DNA of 64,000 nt, taken from the NCBI RefSeq assembly GCF_002165135.1, contig NZ_NFZQ01000019.1, positions 1 through 64,000 on the forward strand. The letters are read 5' to 3'. Shown piece after piece: positions 34,115 through 43,575 of the stretch. The position numbers and the translations under genes are program-made. The notes beneath the pieces are model-generated. The model ran no database searches and was not told the DNA's origin. It was given only the letters and a program-made list of their open reading frames with translations. Each line of letters begins with the position of its first letter. Position 1 is the stretch's first letter. The DNA comes from Pseudomonas sp. SID14000 (GTDB lineage Bacteria > Pseudomonadota > Gammaproteobacteria > Pseudomonadales > Pseudomonadaceae).

Positions 34115-34126
34115 ATTGTATACAAT
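34115..34126. promoter_or_regulatory. ATTGTATACAAT palindrome upstream of the nucleobase permease
   Basis: A perfect 12-bp palindrome 68 bases before the permease start. TTGTATACAA is a common core of GntR/FadR-type operators. The remainder of the 263-base gap from 33931 holds one weak hairpin (ACCCAG/CTGGGT near 33984-34008) and nothing else I can name. Confidence 0.5.
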
Positions 34127-34193
34127 TCTTGTAGCAATCATTTGCAGGAAATGTCTACAGTAGCAACACAACAATAAACAGAGAGCCTGCTCC

Positions 34194-35711
34194 ATGACTA
34201 CGTCCCCTAGCACGTCTCCCGCCAAGCGCCCGGAGGATGAAAACCTCGGCCTTGGAGCCAACCTGGCCTATGGTCTGCAGCATGTGCTGACCATGTACGG
34301 GGGGATCGTCGCGGTACCCCTGATCCTGGGGCAGGCCGCGGGCCTGAACGGCGCCGAAATCGGCATGCTGATTGCCGCTTCGTTGTTTGCCGGTGGCCTG
34401 GCCACCTTGCTGCAGACGCTCGGCCTACCGTTCTTCGGCTGCCAGTTGCCGCTGGTGCAGGGCGTGTCGTTCGCCGGTGTGGCGACCATGGGTGCGATCC
34501 TCAGCAGCGAGGGCGGCGGTGGCCTGCCGGGTGTGCTTGGCGCGGTCATGGCGGCGTCGCTGATCGGCTTTCTGATCACCCCGGTGTTCTCGCGCATCAC
34601 CAAGTTCTTCCCGCCGCTGGTGACCGGCATCGTCATCACCACCATCGGCCTGACCCTGATGCCCGTGGCGGCCCGCTGGGTGATGGGTGGCAACAGCGCC
34701 TCACCGGAGTTCGGCAGCGTGGCCAACATCGGCCTGGCGGCCCTCACCTTCGCCATCGTGCTGCTGCTGAGCAAGCTGGGCAGCGCGGCAATCTCGCGCC
34801 TGTCGATCCTGCTGGCCATGGTGGTCGGCACCCTGATCGCCTGGGCGCTGGGCATGGCCGACTTCAGCAAGGTCACCGAGGGCCCGATGTTCGCCTTCCC
34901 CACGCCGTTCCATTTCGGCATGCCGGAATTCCACATCGCCGCAATCCTGTCGATGTGCATCGTGATCATGGTAACCCTGGTGGAAACCTCGGCCGACATC
35001 CTCGCCGTGGGTGAGATCATCGACACCAAGGTCGACTCCAAGCGCCTGGGCAACGGCCTGCGCGCCGACATGGCGTCGAGCATCCTCGCACCGATCTTCG
35101 GCTCGTTCACCCAGAGCGCCTTCGCCCAGAACGTCGGCCTGGTGGCCGTGACCGGGGTCAAGAGCCGCTACGTGGTGGCCACCGGTGGCTTGATCCTGGT
35201 GGTGCTCGGCCTGCTGCCGATCATGGGCCGGGTGATTGCCGCAGTCCCGACTCCGGTACTGGGTGGCGCGGGCATCGTGCTGTTCGGCACCGTGGCGGCC
35301 AGTGGTATCCGCACCCTGTCCAAGGTCAGCTACAAGAACAACGTCAACCTGATCATCGTCGCAGCCTCGCTGGGCTTCGGCATGATCCCGATCGCCGCAC
35401 CGACCTTCTACCACCACTTCCCGAACTGGTTCGAGACCATCTTCCACTCGGGCATCAGCTCGGCGGCGATCATGGCCATTCTGCTGAACCTGATCTTCAA
35501 CCACTTCACCGCCGGCAACTCGGACCAGCAGTCGGTGTTTGCCGCCGCGTACGAGCGCACCATCCAGTACTCGGACATTTCAGCGCTGCGTGATGGCGAC
35601 TACTTCAAGGATGGCAAGCTGTTCGATGCCGAGGGTAATGAGGTACCGATGCTGGAACTGGACGAGCATGGCAATGAAACGGTCAGGCGCAGTGCGGTTG
35701 CCGAGCATTGA
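34194..35711 (+). CDS. NCS2 family xanthine/uric acid (or uracil) permease
   Basis: A 505-residue membrane protein of the nucleobase-cation symporter-2 family with about 14 helices. The substrate-determining segment QNVGLVAVTGVKSR matches the NCS2 pattern [QEP]-N-x-G-x4-T, closest in layout to xanthine and urate carriers. Also visible are the early YGLQHVLTMYGGIVAVPLIL and the TM8 segment VTLVETSADILAVGEI. The 30-residue N-terminal and 60-residue C-terminal tails are polar. Xanthine, urate and uracil cannot be told apart here. Confidence 0.85.
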   Translation: MTTSPSTSPAKRPEDENLGLGANLAYGLQHVLTMYGGIVAVPLILGQAAGLNGAEIGMLIAASLFAGGLATLLQTLGLPFFGCQLPLVQGVSFAGVATMGAILSSEGGGGLPGVLGAVMAASLIGFLITPVFSRITKFFPPLVTGIVITTIGLTLMPVAARWVMGGNSASPEFGSVANIGLAALTFAIVLLLSKLGSAAISRLSILLAMVVGTLIAWALGMADFSKVTEGPMFAFPTPFHFGMPEFHIAAILSMCIVIMVTLVETSADILAVGEIIDTKVDSKRLGNGLRADMASSILAPIFGSFTQSAFAQNVGLVAVTGVKSRYVVATGGLILVVLGLLPIMGRVIAAVPTPVLGGAGIVLFGTVAASGIRTLSKVSYKNNVNLIIVAASLGFGMIPIAAPTFYHHFPNWFETIFHSGISSAAIMAILLNLIFNHFTAGNSDQQSVFAAAYERTIQYSDISALRDGDYFKDGKLFDAEGNEVPMLELDEHGNETVRRSAVAEH

Positions 35712-35733
35712 CTGCTGACTGAGCGGTGAGGTG

Positions 35734-35763
35734 GGGGCCGACGCGCATCGTCGGCCCCTTTTT
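35734..35763 (+). terminator. Rho-independent terminator of the permease gene
   Basis: GGGGCCGAC and GTCGGCCCC pair around a 7-base loop, followed by TTTTT, 23 bases after the stop codon. Confidence 0.9.
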
Positions 35764-35768
35764 CGTTT

Positions 35769-35880
35769 TGCCTGTGCCGGCCGTTTCGCGGGTAAACCCG
35801 CTCCCACAGGGTTTGCACAACCCTGAAGCTGATGCGGTACCTGTGGGAGCGGGTTTACCCGCGAAAGGGCCGGTACAGGC
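35769..35880. repeat. REP pair
   Basis: Facing copies of the GGGTAAACCCGCTCCCACAG type, between the NCS2 permease terminator and the radA stop. Confidence 0.9.
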
Positions 35881-35886
35881 TACAAA

Positions 35887-37257
35887 TTACTCAAATAGCG
35901 CATCCAGGGCCTGCTCCAGCCGGGTAACAGCAATCACCTGCAACCCCGCCGGTGCCTCTTTCGGCGCATTGCCCTTGGGCACGATGGCCCGCTTGAAGCC
36001 ATGCTTGGCGGCTTCCTTCAAGCGCTCTTGGCCACTGGGCACCGGCCGCACCTCGCCCGACAGGCCGATTTCGCCAAACACCAGCAGGCCATGGGCCAGT
36101 GGCCGGTTGCGCAGGCTGGACATCACCGCCGCCAGCAGCGCCAGGTCCGAAGCGGTTTCCAGCACCTTCACCCCGCCCACCACGTTGAGGAACACGTCCT
36201 GGTCATGGGTGGGAATACCGCCGTGGCGGTGCAGTACTGCCAACAACATGGCCAGGCGGTTCTGGTCCAGGCCCAGAGTCACCCGGCGCGGGTTGGCCAG
36301 GTGGCTGTCGTCGACCAGCGCCTGCACCTCGACCAGCATCGGCCGGGTCCCCTCCCAGGTCGCCATCACCACACTGCCCGGTACTTCCTCCTGGGCGCGG
36401 TTGAGGAAAATCGCCGAGGGGTTGGACACTTCCTTCAAGCCGCGGTCGGTCATGCCGAATACGCCAAGCTCATTGACCGCGCCAAAGCGGTTCTTCACCG
36501 CCCGCAGCAAGCGCAGGCGGCCATCGGACTCGCCTTCGAAATACAGCACGGTGTCGACCATGTGTTCGAGTACTCGCGGGCCGGCCAGCGAGCCTTCCTT
36601 GGTCACGTGACCGACCAAGAAGATCGCTGTGCCACTCTGCTTGGCGTAGCGCACCAGCAACGCCGTGCTCTCGCGCACCTGGGCCACGCCGCCGGGTGCC
36701 GATTGCAGCTGCTCGGTAAAAATGGTCTGGATCGAGTCGATTACCATCACCCGTGGCTTTTCCTGGCGCGCCGTGGCGATGATGGTCTCGATGCAGGTTT
36801 CGGTCATGACCTTGAGCTGGTCCTGGGGCAGGCCCAGGCGCCGCGAGCGCATGGCCACCTGCTGCTGCGACTCCTCACCGGTGACATACAGCGCCGGCAT
36901 GCCCACGGCGATGTTGCACAAGGTCTGTAGCAGTATGGTGGACTTGCCAATGCCGGGGTCACCACCGATCAACACCACCGAGCCATCCACCAGACCACCG
37001 CCCAGCACTCGGTCCAGTTCGGTGCTGCTGGTGGTGAAGCGCGGGATTTCCTCGACACTGACTTCGGCCAGGGTCTTGATCTGCGCCTGCTGCCCGGTCC
37101 AGCCAGCACGGCCGCTACTGGGCGCAGCGGCACCGCCGCTTTCGATCATGGTCTCGACCAGGGTGTTCCAGGCCCCGCATTCGCCACACTGGCCGGCCCA
37201 TTTGGGGAAGGTCGCACCGCACTCGGTGCAGCCATACAAGCGCTTGGCCTTGGCCAT
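35887..37257 (-). CDS. radA: DNA repair protein RadA
   Basis: A 456-residue RecA-like ATPase for recombination intermediates. In order: a C4 zinc finger (CTECGATFPKWAGQCGECGA), Walker A GGDPGIGKST, the RadA KNRFG motif (VKNRFGAVNELGVF), and a Lon-protease-like C-terminal domain. The ATG at 37257 gives the normal family length; the longer frame to 37371 is not conserved sequence. It is divergent from mscL, a common neighbour in Pseudomonas. Confidence 0.96.
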   Translation of the reverse strand: MAKAKRLYGCTECGATFPKWAGQCGECGAWNTLVETMIESGGAAAPSSGRAGWTGQQAQIKTLAEVSVEEIPRFTTSSTELDRVLGGGLVDGSVVLIGGDPGIGKSTILLQTLCNIAVGMPALYVTGEESQQQVAMRSRRLGLPQDQLKVMTETCIETIIATARQEKPRVMVIDSIQTIFTEQLQSAPGGVAQVRESTALLVRYAKQSGTAIFLVGHVTKEGSLAGPRVLEHMVDTVLYFEGESDGRLRLLRAVKNRFGAVNELGVFGMTDRGLKEVSNPSAIFLNRAQEEVPGSVVMATWEGTRPMLVEVQALVDDSHLANPRRVTLGLDQNRLAMLLAVLHRHGGIPTHDQDVFLNVVGGVKVLETASDLALLAAVMSSLRNRPLAHGLLVFGEIGLSGEVRPVPSGQERLKEAAKHGFKRAIVPKGNAPKEAPAGLQVIAVTRLEQALDALFE

Positions 37258-37434
37258 GGCTGGGGGTCTCCTGGAAAAAACCGCCATGATAGCCGAGCTG
37301 GACGTGCCTCGAGCGCCTCGGGATGCGACAAAACTATTCGTTCTAACCGCAGTCAGTAGGCCTGAACACAACGCATGAAGCGTTTAAGTGGCTTACACTG
37401 CGTAAACCTTACCTTTTGTTACAAGGAACCAAAC

Positions 37435-37854
37435 ATGGGCATGATCAGTGAGTTCAAGGCCTTCGCGGTCAAAGGCAACGTCGTCGACATGGCGGTTGGT
37501 ATCATTATCGGCGCGGCTTTCGGCAAGATCGTCTCGTCTTTCGTTGGTGACGTGGTCATGCCACCACTGGGCATGTTGATCGGTGGCATGGACTTCAGCG
37601 ACCTGGCGATTACCCTGAAGGCTGCCGAAGGTGACATTCCGGCGGTGGTGCTGGCGTATGGCAAGTTCATTCAGACAGTGATTGATTTCATTATCATCGC
37701 CTTCGCCATTTTCATGGGTGTGAAGGCCATCAACCGCCTGAAGCGTGAGGAAGCAGTGGCGCCAACTACGCCGCCTGTGCCTTCGGCTGAAGAAACCTTG
37801 CTGACCGAGATTCGCGATTTGCTCAAGGCGCAGAACCAGAACCGCTTGCCCTGA
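37435..37854 (+). CDS. mscL: Large-conductance mechanosensitive channel
   Basis: A 139-residue MscL. The N-terminal amphipathic helix and TM1 pore read SEFKAFAVKGNVVDMAVGII, then IGAAFGKIVSSFVGDV; TM2 is around 75-100 and a helical bundle closes the C-terminus. It opens under membrane tension and protects against hypo-osmotic lysis. The start has AAGGA nine bases upstream. Confidence 0.97.
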   Translation: MGMISEFKAFAVKGNVVDMAVGIIIGAAFGKIVSSFVGDVVMPPLGMLIGGMDFSDLAITLKAAEGDIPAVVLAYGKFIQTVIDFIIIAFAIFMGVKAINRLKREEAVAPTTPPVPSAEETLLTEIRDLLKAQNQNRLP

Positions 37855-37867
37855 AGTTGCAGGGGCG

Positions 37868-37896
37868 CTGTGGGAGCAGGCATGCCCGCTCCCACA
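37868..37896. repeat. Single REP
   Basis: CTGTGGGAGCAGGCATGCCCGCTCCCACA, a shorter REP with a CATG loop, between convergent mscL and fpr. Confidence 0.75.
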
Positions 37897-37911
37897 ATGG
37901 CCCCAATGGCC

Positions 37912-38688
37912 TTACCAGTAGTTTTCCACCGCCACCTGCCCGGGCCGCTTGCTCAGGCTCAGCTGCAGCTCGCGCGCTTTAAGTACCTTACGCGTCTCGT
38001 CGATCATCTCCGGGTTGCCACACAGCATCACTCGCGAATGTTCCGGCGACAGCTCCAGCCCCGCCGCCTTCTCCAGTTCGCCATTCTCGATCAGCGTGGT
38101 AATACGCTGGTTCAACGCCCCTGGGTGCTGTTCACGGGTCACCACCGGAATGAACTGCAACTTGCCGGCGAACTCGGCCAGGTAATCGCGCTGCTCCAGC
38201 CCGGCGATTTCATCCACATAGGCCAGCTCTTTCGCTTCGCGCACCGAGTACACCAGCTTGATGTTGTCGAAACGCTCCCAGGCCTCGAAGTCCTGCAGGA
38301 TCGACATGAACGGCGCAATGCCAGTACCGGTCGCCAGCAACCACAGGTCACGGCCTCCGACGAAGCGGTCGAGGGTAAGGAAGCCGAAGGCTTGGCGATC
38401 GATCAGCAGGGTATCGCCCGCCCCCAGCCGGCTCAGCTCGCTGGTGAATTCCCCGCCTGGCACCACGATGGAGAAGAAGTCGAGGTGCTCGTCATGGGGC
38501 GCGCTGACCATGGAATAGGCGCGCCACACCACACTGCCATCGGCCTTGGTCACGCCCAGACGGGCGAACTGGCCTGAGCGGAAGCGGAACCCCGCATCGC
38601 GCGTAACCCGCAGGCTGAAGAGGTTCGGCGTCAGTGGCTGAACATCGAGCAGGGTCTGGCGGGTGAACTTTTCGGCGCTAGCGGTCAT
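37912..38688 (-). CDS. fpr: Ferredoxin/flavodoxin-NADP+ reductase
   Basis: A 258-residue FNR of the bacterial subclass I. The FAD-binding RAYSMVS (about 53-59), the NADP-binding ATGTGIAPFMS and the C-terminal VENYW end, typical of Pseudomonas Fpr, are present. It exchanges electrons between NADPH and ferredoxin/flavodoxin and takes part in oxidative-stress defence. In P. putida fpr is known to be controlled by FinR (LysR); no finR is adjacent here, and the divergent neighbour is ppoR. Confidence 0.93.
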   Translation of the reverse strand: MTASAEKFTRQTLLDVQPLTPNLFSLRVTRDAGFRFRSGQFARLGVTKADGSVVWRAYSMVSAPHDEHLDFFSIVVPGGEFTSELSRLGAGDTLLIDRQAFGFLTLDRFVGGRDLWLLATGTGIAPFMSILQDFEAWERFDNIKLVYSVREAKELAYVDEIAGLEQRDYLAEFAGKLQFIPVVTREQHPGALNQRITTLIENGELEKAAGLELSPEHSRVMLCGNPEMIDETRKVLKARELQLSLSKRPGQVAVENYW

Positions 38689-38900
38689 ATCGGGCTCCAG
38701 GTTTGGCGTGCGCACAGTGTCGCGCAAAGTGGCGCGGATAAAAACCACTGCTTTGTAGGGCCTCATCTGCGGAAATCCTGCCAAAGACGCAGAAAAACCT
38801 GATCGCTATAACAAAAAAATCCCAACGCTTTAGTAGGTCTTTTCCTACAATCATTCGGGTATTCAAACGGACTGAATTCTGAGGCTCAAGGAGTGTTCCC

Positions 38901-39608
38901 ATGTTTCACTGGAAACCCGAGTATCTTCATGCGTTCATTAACGAACGCCGCCCACAGAGATTGTTCGACATCGCCGTGCACCTGACGCAGGACCTGGGCA
39001 TGGAGTTTCTGGGGCTGAATATCCGTATCCAGATCGCTACGCAAACACCCCGCCTGTTCCTGTACAGTAACTATCCGCACGAATGGATCGAGCGTTACCA
39101 GCGTGATGAGCTCTACAAGCAGGACCCGGCCGCCAGTTTGAGCCACAACTCGACCATGCCGGTGCTGTGGACCGATGACCTGTATCGCGAAGCCCCACAT
39201 TTTCGTGAGGCGGCCTGCCAGAACGGTCTGCGCCATGGCTGGACGCAGTCATTGCACGACCTGCAGCACAACGAAAGCCAGATCAGCGTGGCCAGACCCA
39301 CCGGTACCATCGGCACGACCGAATTCTACGGCAAGGCCGGCAGTGTGCAGTGGTTGTGTCACACCCTGCATGCGGTGCTTGGCGAACACCACCTCAGTGC
39401 ACTGTGCCCATCGCAACCGAAAATGAGCAAACGGGAGCTGGAAGTGCTGAAATGGTCGGCCGCAGGCAAGACCGCCGCCGAGTGTGCCTGCATCCTGGCA
39501 CTGTCGCAAAGCACGGTAAATTTCCATATGCGCAGTGTCATCACCAAGACCAACGCCGCCAACAAGGCTGGCGCCATCGCCATCGCCGCCATGCGTGGCT
39601 GGATCTGA
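38901..39608 (+). CDS. ppoR: LuxR-family solo (PpoR-type) quorum-sensing receptor
   Basis: A 235-residue LuxR-type regulator. The N-terminal autoinducer-binding domain spans about 20-165, with the YSNYPHEWIERY segment containing the conserved Trp and Tyr. The C-terminal LuxR helix-turn-helix (SKRELEVLKWSAAGKTAAEC, then LSQSTVNFHMRSVITKT) is intact. No luxI synthase is nearby, so it is a solo. I recall PpoR of P. putida as a LuxR solo that binds 3-oxo-C6-homoserine lactone and sits beside fpr and rlmG; the position here fits. Confidence 0.9.
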   Translation: MFHWKPEYLHAFINERRPQRLFDIAVHLTQDLGMEFLGLNIRIQIATQTPRLFLYSNYPHEWIERYQRDELYKQDPAASLSHNSTMPVLWTDDLYREAPHFREAACQNGLRHGWTQSLHDLQHNESQISVARPTGTIGTTEFYGKAGSVQWLCHTLHAVLGEHHLSALCPSQPKMSKRELEVLKWSAAGKTAAECACILALSQSTVNFHMRSVITKTNAANKAGAIAIAAMRGWI

Positions 39609-39704
39609 GCTTCAAACCTGCGACCTTGGGCAAAGCCCTGTAGAATCGCCCGGCAAAGCCCGGGGCGAACCGCAACGGGCAGTTTCGTACCTGAGCCAGA
39701 CGCC

Positions 39705-40829
39705 ATGCCCCTGTTGACCACCCCCTACGCCGAACTCGACCTGATCCGCCAGCCGGAACAGGCCAACGACCCGCTGCAGGCTTTCGATGCCGCCGACGAG
39801 TACCTGCTTGCGCAGCTGCACGAACAGGCCCCCGAGGCCAACTGCCGGGTGCTGGTGCTCAATGACAGCTTCGGCGCCCTGGCCGCCAGCCTGGCGGGCA
39901 AGCTGCAGGTGACCAGCAGTGGCGATTCGCACCTGGCGCACCTGGCCCTGGAAAAGAACCTGGCACGCAACGGCCTGCCGTTCGACAGCGTGCCGTTCGT
40001 GCCGGCCAGCGAACACTGGCAAGGCCCGTTCGACCGGGTGCTGGTGCGCGTGCCCAAGACCCTGGCCCTGCTCGAAGAGCAGCTGATTCGCCTGCAAGGT
40101 CACCTGGCGCCCGGTGCGCAGGTGATTGCCGGGGCGATGATCAAGCACTTGCCACGGGCTGCCGGCGACCTGATGGAGAAGTACATCGGCCCGGTGCAGG
40201 CTTCGCTGGCGCAGAAAAAGGCCCGGTTGCTGACAGCGACGGTGACCGAACGGCCTGTCGCCCGCTCGCCCTACCCTAGCCGCTACCGCCTTGACGCGCC
40301 GGCGCTGGAGCTGGTCAACCACGCCAACGTGTTCTGCCGTGAAGGCCTGGACATCGGCACCCGGGCGTTCCTGCCGCACCTGCACCGCGAACTGGGCCGC
40401 GCGCGGGTGGCAGACCTGGGCTGCGGCAACGGCGTGCTGGCGATAGCCAGCGCCCTGGCCAACCCGGATGCCCAGTACACCCTGGTCGACGAGTCGTACA
40501 TGGCGGTGCAATCGGCGCGGGAGAACTGGCAGGCCGCGTTGGGCGAGCGCCCGGCGGTGTTCGAGGCAGCCGATGGGTTGGCCGGGGTAGAGAAGCAGTC
40601 GCTGGACGTTGTGCTGTGCAACCCGCCATTCCACCAGCAGCAGGTGGTGGGTGACTTCCTCGCCTGGCGCATGTTCCAGCAGGCGCGTGAGGCATTGGTG
40701 GTGGGCGGGGCGCTATATATCGTGGGTAACCGGCACCTGGGCTATCACAGCAAGCTGGCGCGGTTGTTCCGGGGGGTGGAGCAGGTGGCGGCAACGCCCA
40801 AGTTCGTCATCTTGAAAGCTCGTAAATAG
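39705..40829 (+). CDS. rlmG: 23S rRNA (guanine-1835-N2)-methyltransferase
   Basis: A 374-residue RsmC/RlmG family methyltransferase made of an inactive N-terminal methyltransferase-like domain and an active C-terminal one with SAM motif ADLGCGNGVLAIASA (about 239-253) and catalytic VVLCNPPFHQ. It modifies G1835 of 23S rRNA before subunit assembly. Single gene. Confidence 0.92.
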   Translation: MPLLTTPYAELDLIRQPEQANDPLQAFDAADEYLLAQLHEQAPEANCRVLVLNDSFGALAASLAGKLQVTSSGDSHLAHLALEKNLARNGLPFDSVPFVPASEHWQGPFDRVLVRVPKTLALLEEQLIRLQGHLAPGAQVIAGAMIKHLPRAAGDLMEKYIGPVQASLAQKKARLLTATVTERPVARSPYPSRYRLDAPALELVNHANVFCREGLDIGTRAFLPHLHRELGRARVADLGCGNGVLAIASALANPDAQYTLVDESYMAVQSARENWQAALGERPAVFEAADGLAGVEKQSLDVVLCNPPFHQQQVVGDFLAWRMFQQAREALVVGGALYIVGNRHLGYHSKLARLFRGVEQVAATPKFVILKARK

Positions 40830-40837
40830 GCCTTGAA

Positions 40838-40956
40838 GGGCTGCTTTGCAGCCCATCGCGACACAAGGCCGCTCCTACAGGGAGACGCGACAATCTGTAT
40901 GATCGCGATCCCTGTAGGAGCGGCCTTGTGTCGCGAAAGGGGCGCAAAGCGCCCCC
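40838..40956. repeat. REP-type B pair
   Basis: Facing CGACACAAGGCCGCTCCTACA copies with flanking GGGCTGCTTTGCAGCCC and GGGCGCAAAGCGCCC hairpins, between convergent rlmG and the small oxidase gene. The hairpins may also terminate transcription. Confidence 0.9.
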
Positions 40957-40962
40957 GTTGGT

Positions 40963-41118
40963 TCAATGGGTGGTCAGGCCGGCTGCGCCCATGAACAGGC
41001 GCATCACCCAGGCCGCCACGCCCAGGGCCGCCACGCTCATCGCCCAGATCAGCAGCAGCCAGCCCAGTCGCTGCCACAGGGGTTTCTTCTCGTCCAAGCC
41101 ATGCTTGCCGGTCATCAT
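40963..41118 (-). CDS. DUF2474 small membrane protein of the cio operon
   Basis: A 51-residue protein with one transmembrane helix (WQRLGWLLLIWAMSVAALGV) after a charged N-terminus (MMTGKHGLDEKKP). It starts nine bases after the cioB stop and has a strong AGGAGG site. This matches the DUF2474 family found at the end of cyanide-insensitive oxidase operons and is analogous to CydX, a small subunit of cytochrome bd. It was too short for a routine ORF cut-off. Confidence 0.85.
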   Translation of the reverse strand: MMTGKHGLDEKKPLWQRLGWLLLIWAMSVAALGVAAWVMRLFMGAAGLTTH

Positions 41119-41127
41119 GCGGCCCTC

Positions 41128-42135
41128 CTAGTGATAGCCGTCTTCATGGGTCACCTTGCCGCGGAACACGTAGTAGCTCCAGAAGGTATACATGAGGATG
41201 AACGGCAGGATGAACAGTGTGCCCACCAGCATGAAGCCCTGGCTCTGCGGTGGCGCCGCGGCATCCCAGATCGAGATCGACGGCGGGATGATATTCGGCC
41301 ACAGGCTGATGCCCAGGCCGCTGTAACCGAGGAAGATCAGCACCAGCGTCAACAGGAACGGCGTGTAGTGCGCATTGCGCGCCACCGCCTTGAGCAACCC
41401 GTAGAAGGTTACCAGCACCAGGATCGGCACCGGCATGAACCAGACCAGGTTAGGCATGCTGAACCAGCGCTCGGCGATCTGCGGGTAAGCGATCGGTGTC
41501 CATAGGCTGACGATCCCGATCACCACCAGCAGCACCAGCGCCAGCGGCCGGGCAATGTCGTGCATCTTCTGCTGCAGCGACCCTTCGGTCTTCATGATCA
41601 GCCAGGTGCAACCCAACAGGGTGTAGGCAACGATCAGCCCCAGGCCGCAGAACAGGCTGAACGGGGTAAGCCAGTCAAGGGTGCCACCGGCAAAATGCCG
41701 GTCGACCACCTTGAAGCCTTCGAGGAAGGCGCCTAGTGCCACGCCCTGGAAGAAGGTGGCGATCAGCGAGCCCCAGATGAAAGCCTTGTCCCAGATATGG
41801 CGTTTGTCGGCCTTGGCCTTGAAGCGGAATTCGAAGGCCACGCCGCGGAAGATCAGGCCGATCAGCATCAGGATCAATGGCAGGTACAGTGCCTCCAGCA
41901 CTACCGAGTAAGCCATCGGGAACGCCCCGAACAACCCGGCACCGCCCAGCACCAACCAGGTTTCGTTACCGTCCCACACGGGGGCGACGGTGTTCATCAT
42001 CACATCGCGGTCATGCTCGCCCTTGACGAACGGGAAGAGCATGCCGATCCCCAGGTCGAAACCATCCATCACCACGTACATCATGACGCCGAAGATGATG
42101 ATCACGGCCCAGATCAGCGGAAGGTCGATACCCAT
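41128..42135 (-). CDS. cioB: Cyanide-insensitive terminal oxidase subunit II
   Basis: A 335-residue CydB-type subunit with eight transmembrane helices (MGIDLPLIWAVIIIFGVMMY at the N-terminus, GFDLGIGMLFPF, NETWLVLGGAGLFGAFP). It forms the bd-type quinol oxidase with CioA in the inner membrane. CioB is three bases after cioA. Confidence 0.95.
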   Translation of the reverse strand: MGIDLPLIWAVIIIFGVMMYVVMDGFDLGIGMLFPFVKGEHDRDVMMNTVAPVWDGNETWLVLGGAGLFGAFPMAYSVVLEALYLPLILMLIGLIFRGVAFEFRFKAKADKRHIWDKAFIWGSLIATFFQGVALGAFLEGFKVVDRHFAGGTLDWLTPFSLFCGLGLIVAYTLLGCTWLIMKTEGSLQQKMHDIARPLALVLLVVIGIVSLWTPIAYPQIAERWFSMPNLVWFMPVPILVLVTFYGLLKAVARNAHYTPFLLTLVLIFLGYSGLGISLWPNIIPPSISIWDAAAPPQSQGFMLVGTLFILPFILMYTFWSYYVFRGKVTHEDGYH

Positions 42136-42138
42136 GGC

Positions 42139-43575
42139 TCAGTTCCCCTTGCTCAGGCTGGCGGAGTTGGCCTCTCGGCCATCATCGGCGGCGGACAGCG
42201 GCCGCGCCGGGGTGCGTTTGGTACCAGGGCCACCAGGGCTATGCTCGTCACCCTCACCAGTCTGCGGCCCTTTGCGCACCAGGCGCATCATGTAGCCAAG
42301 CCCGGTGCCGAACAGGGCGAAGTACACCACCACGAAGGCCACCAGGGTGAAGCCGAGCTGGGCGTAACTGTGGTTGGACACACCGTCTGCCGTGCGCATC
42401 AGGCCATACACCACCCAGGGCTGGCGGCCGATTTCGGTGGTGAACCAGCCGGCCAGCAGCGCGATCAACCCGGAAGGCCCCATCCACAGGGCCAGGTACA
42501 GGAACGGCCGCGAGGTGTAGAGCGTGCCGCGCTTGCGCAGCCAGAGGCTCCACAGACCGACGAAAATCATCAGGAAACCCAGGCCAACCATGATCCGGAA
42601 CGACCAGAAGACGATGGTCGAGTTGGGTCGGTCTTCGGGTGGGAACTCCTTCATCGCCGGCACCTGCTTGTCCAGGCTGTGGGTCAGGATCAGGCTGCCG
42701 AGCGCCGGGATCTCGAGCTTGAAGCGGGTGGTTTCGGCCTGCATGTCGGGGATGCCGAACAAAATCAGCGGGGTCGGCTCGCCGGGTACGTTCTCCCAGT
42801 GACCTTCGATCGCAGCGATTTTCACCGGCTGGTGCTTGAGCGTGTTGAGGCCATGGAAGTCACCGATCACCGCCTGGATCGGGGCAACGATCAGTGCCAT
42901 CCACATGGCCATCGACAGCATCTTGCGCACTGCCGGGTTGTCCCGCCCGCGCAGCAGGTGCCAGGCCGCCGAGGCACCGACAAAGAACGCAGTGGCAACG
43001 AATGCGGCAGTGGCCATGTGCATCAGGCGGTAGGGGAACGAGGGGTTGAATACCACCGCCAGCCAGTCCACCGGCACCACCCGGCCATCGATGATTTCGT
43101 GGCCTTGCGGGGTCTGCATCCAGCTGTTGGAGGCAAGGATCCAGAAGGTCGAGACCAGGGTGCCGAGCGCCACCATCACCGTGGAGAAGAAGTGCAGGCC
43201 ACGGCCGACGCGGTTCCAGCCAAACAGCATGACCCCCAGGAAGCCAGCCTCGAGGAAGAACGCTGTCAGCACCTCGTAGGTAAGCAACGGGCCGGTGATG
43301 GCGCCGGCGAAGTCGGAGAAGCGGCTCCAGTTGGTACCGAACTGGTAGGCCATGACCAAGCCCGAGACCACGCCCATGCCGAAGTTGACGGCGAAGATTT
43401 TCGACCAGAAGTGATAAAGGTCGCGATAGACCTGGTTATTTGTCCGCAGCCAAAGGCCTTCAAGGACTGCCAGGTAGCTCGCCAGGCCGATGGTGATGGC
43501 CGGGAACAGGATATGGAACGATACGGTAAAGGCAAACTGCATTCGGGCGAGTTCCAAGGCCTCTATTCCGAACAT
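42139..43575 (-). CDS. cioA: Cyanide-insensitive terminal oxidase subunit I
   Basis: A 478-residue CydA-type subunit, first gene of the operon. The haem ligand His near the N-terminus (FTVSFHILFPAITIGLA), the GRQPWVVYGLMRTADGVS segment and a short Q-loop, as in the CIO subfamily, are visible. CIO oxidises ubiquinol with low oxygen affinity and resists cyanide and sulfide. An ANR/FNR box is 147 bases upstream. Confidence 0.96.
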   Translation of the reverse strand: MFGIEALELARMQFAFTVSFHILFPAITIGLASYLAVLEGLWLRTNNQVYRDLYHFWSKIFAVNFGMGVVSGLVMAYQFGTNWSRFSDFAGAITGPLLTYEVLTAFFLEAGFLGVMLFGWNRVGRGLHFFSTVMVALGTLVSTFWILASNSWMQTPQGHEIIDGRVVPVDWLAVVFNPSFPYRLMHMATAAFVATAFFVGASAAWHLLRGRDNPAVRKMLSMAMWMALIVAPIQAVIGDFHGLNTLKHQPVKIAAIEGHWENVPGEPTPLILFGIPDMQAETTRFKLEIPALGSLILTHSLDKQVPAMKEFPPEDRPNSTIVFWSFRIMVGLGFLMIFVGLWSLWLRKRGTLYTSRPFLYLALWMGPSGLIALLAGWFTTEIGRQPWVVYGLMRTADGVSNHSYAQLGFTLVAFVVVYFALFGTGLGYMMRLVRKGPQTGEGDEHSPGGPGTKRTPARPLSAADDGREANSASLSKGN

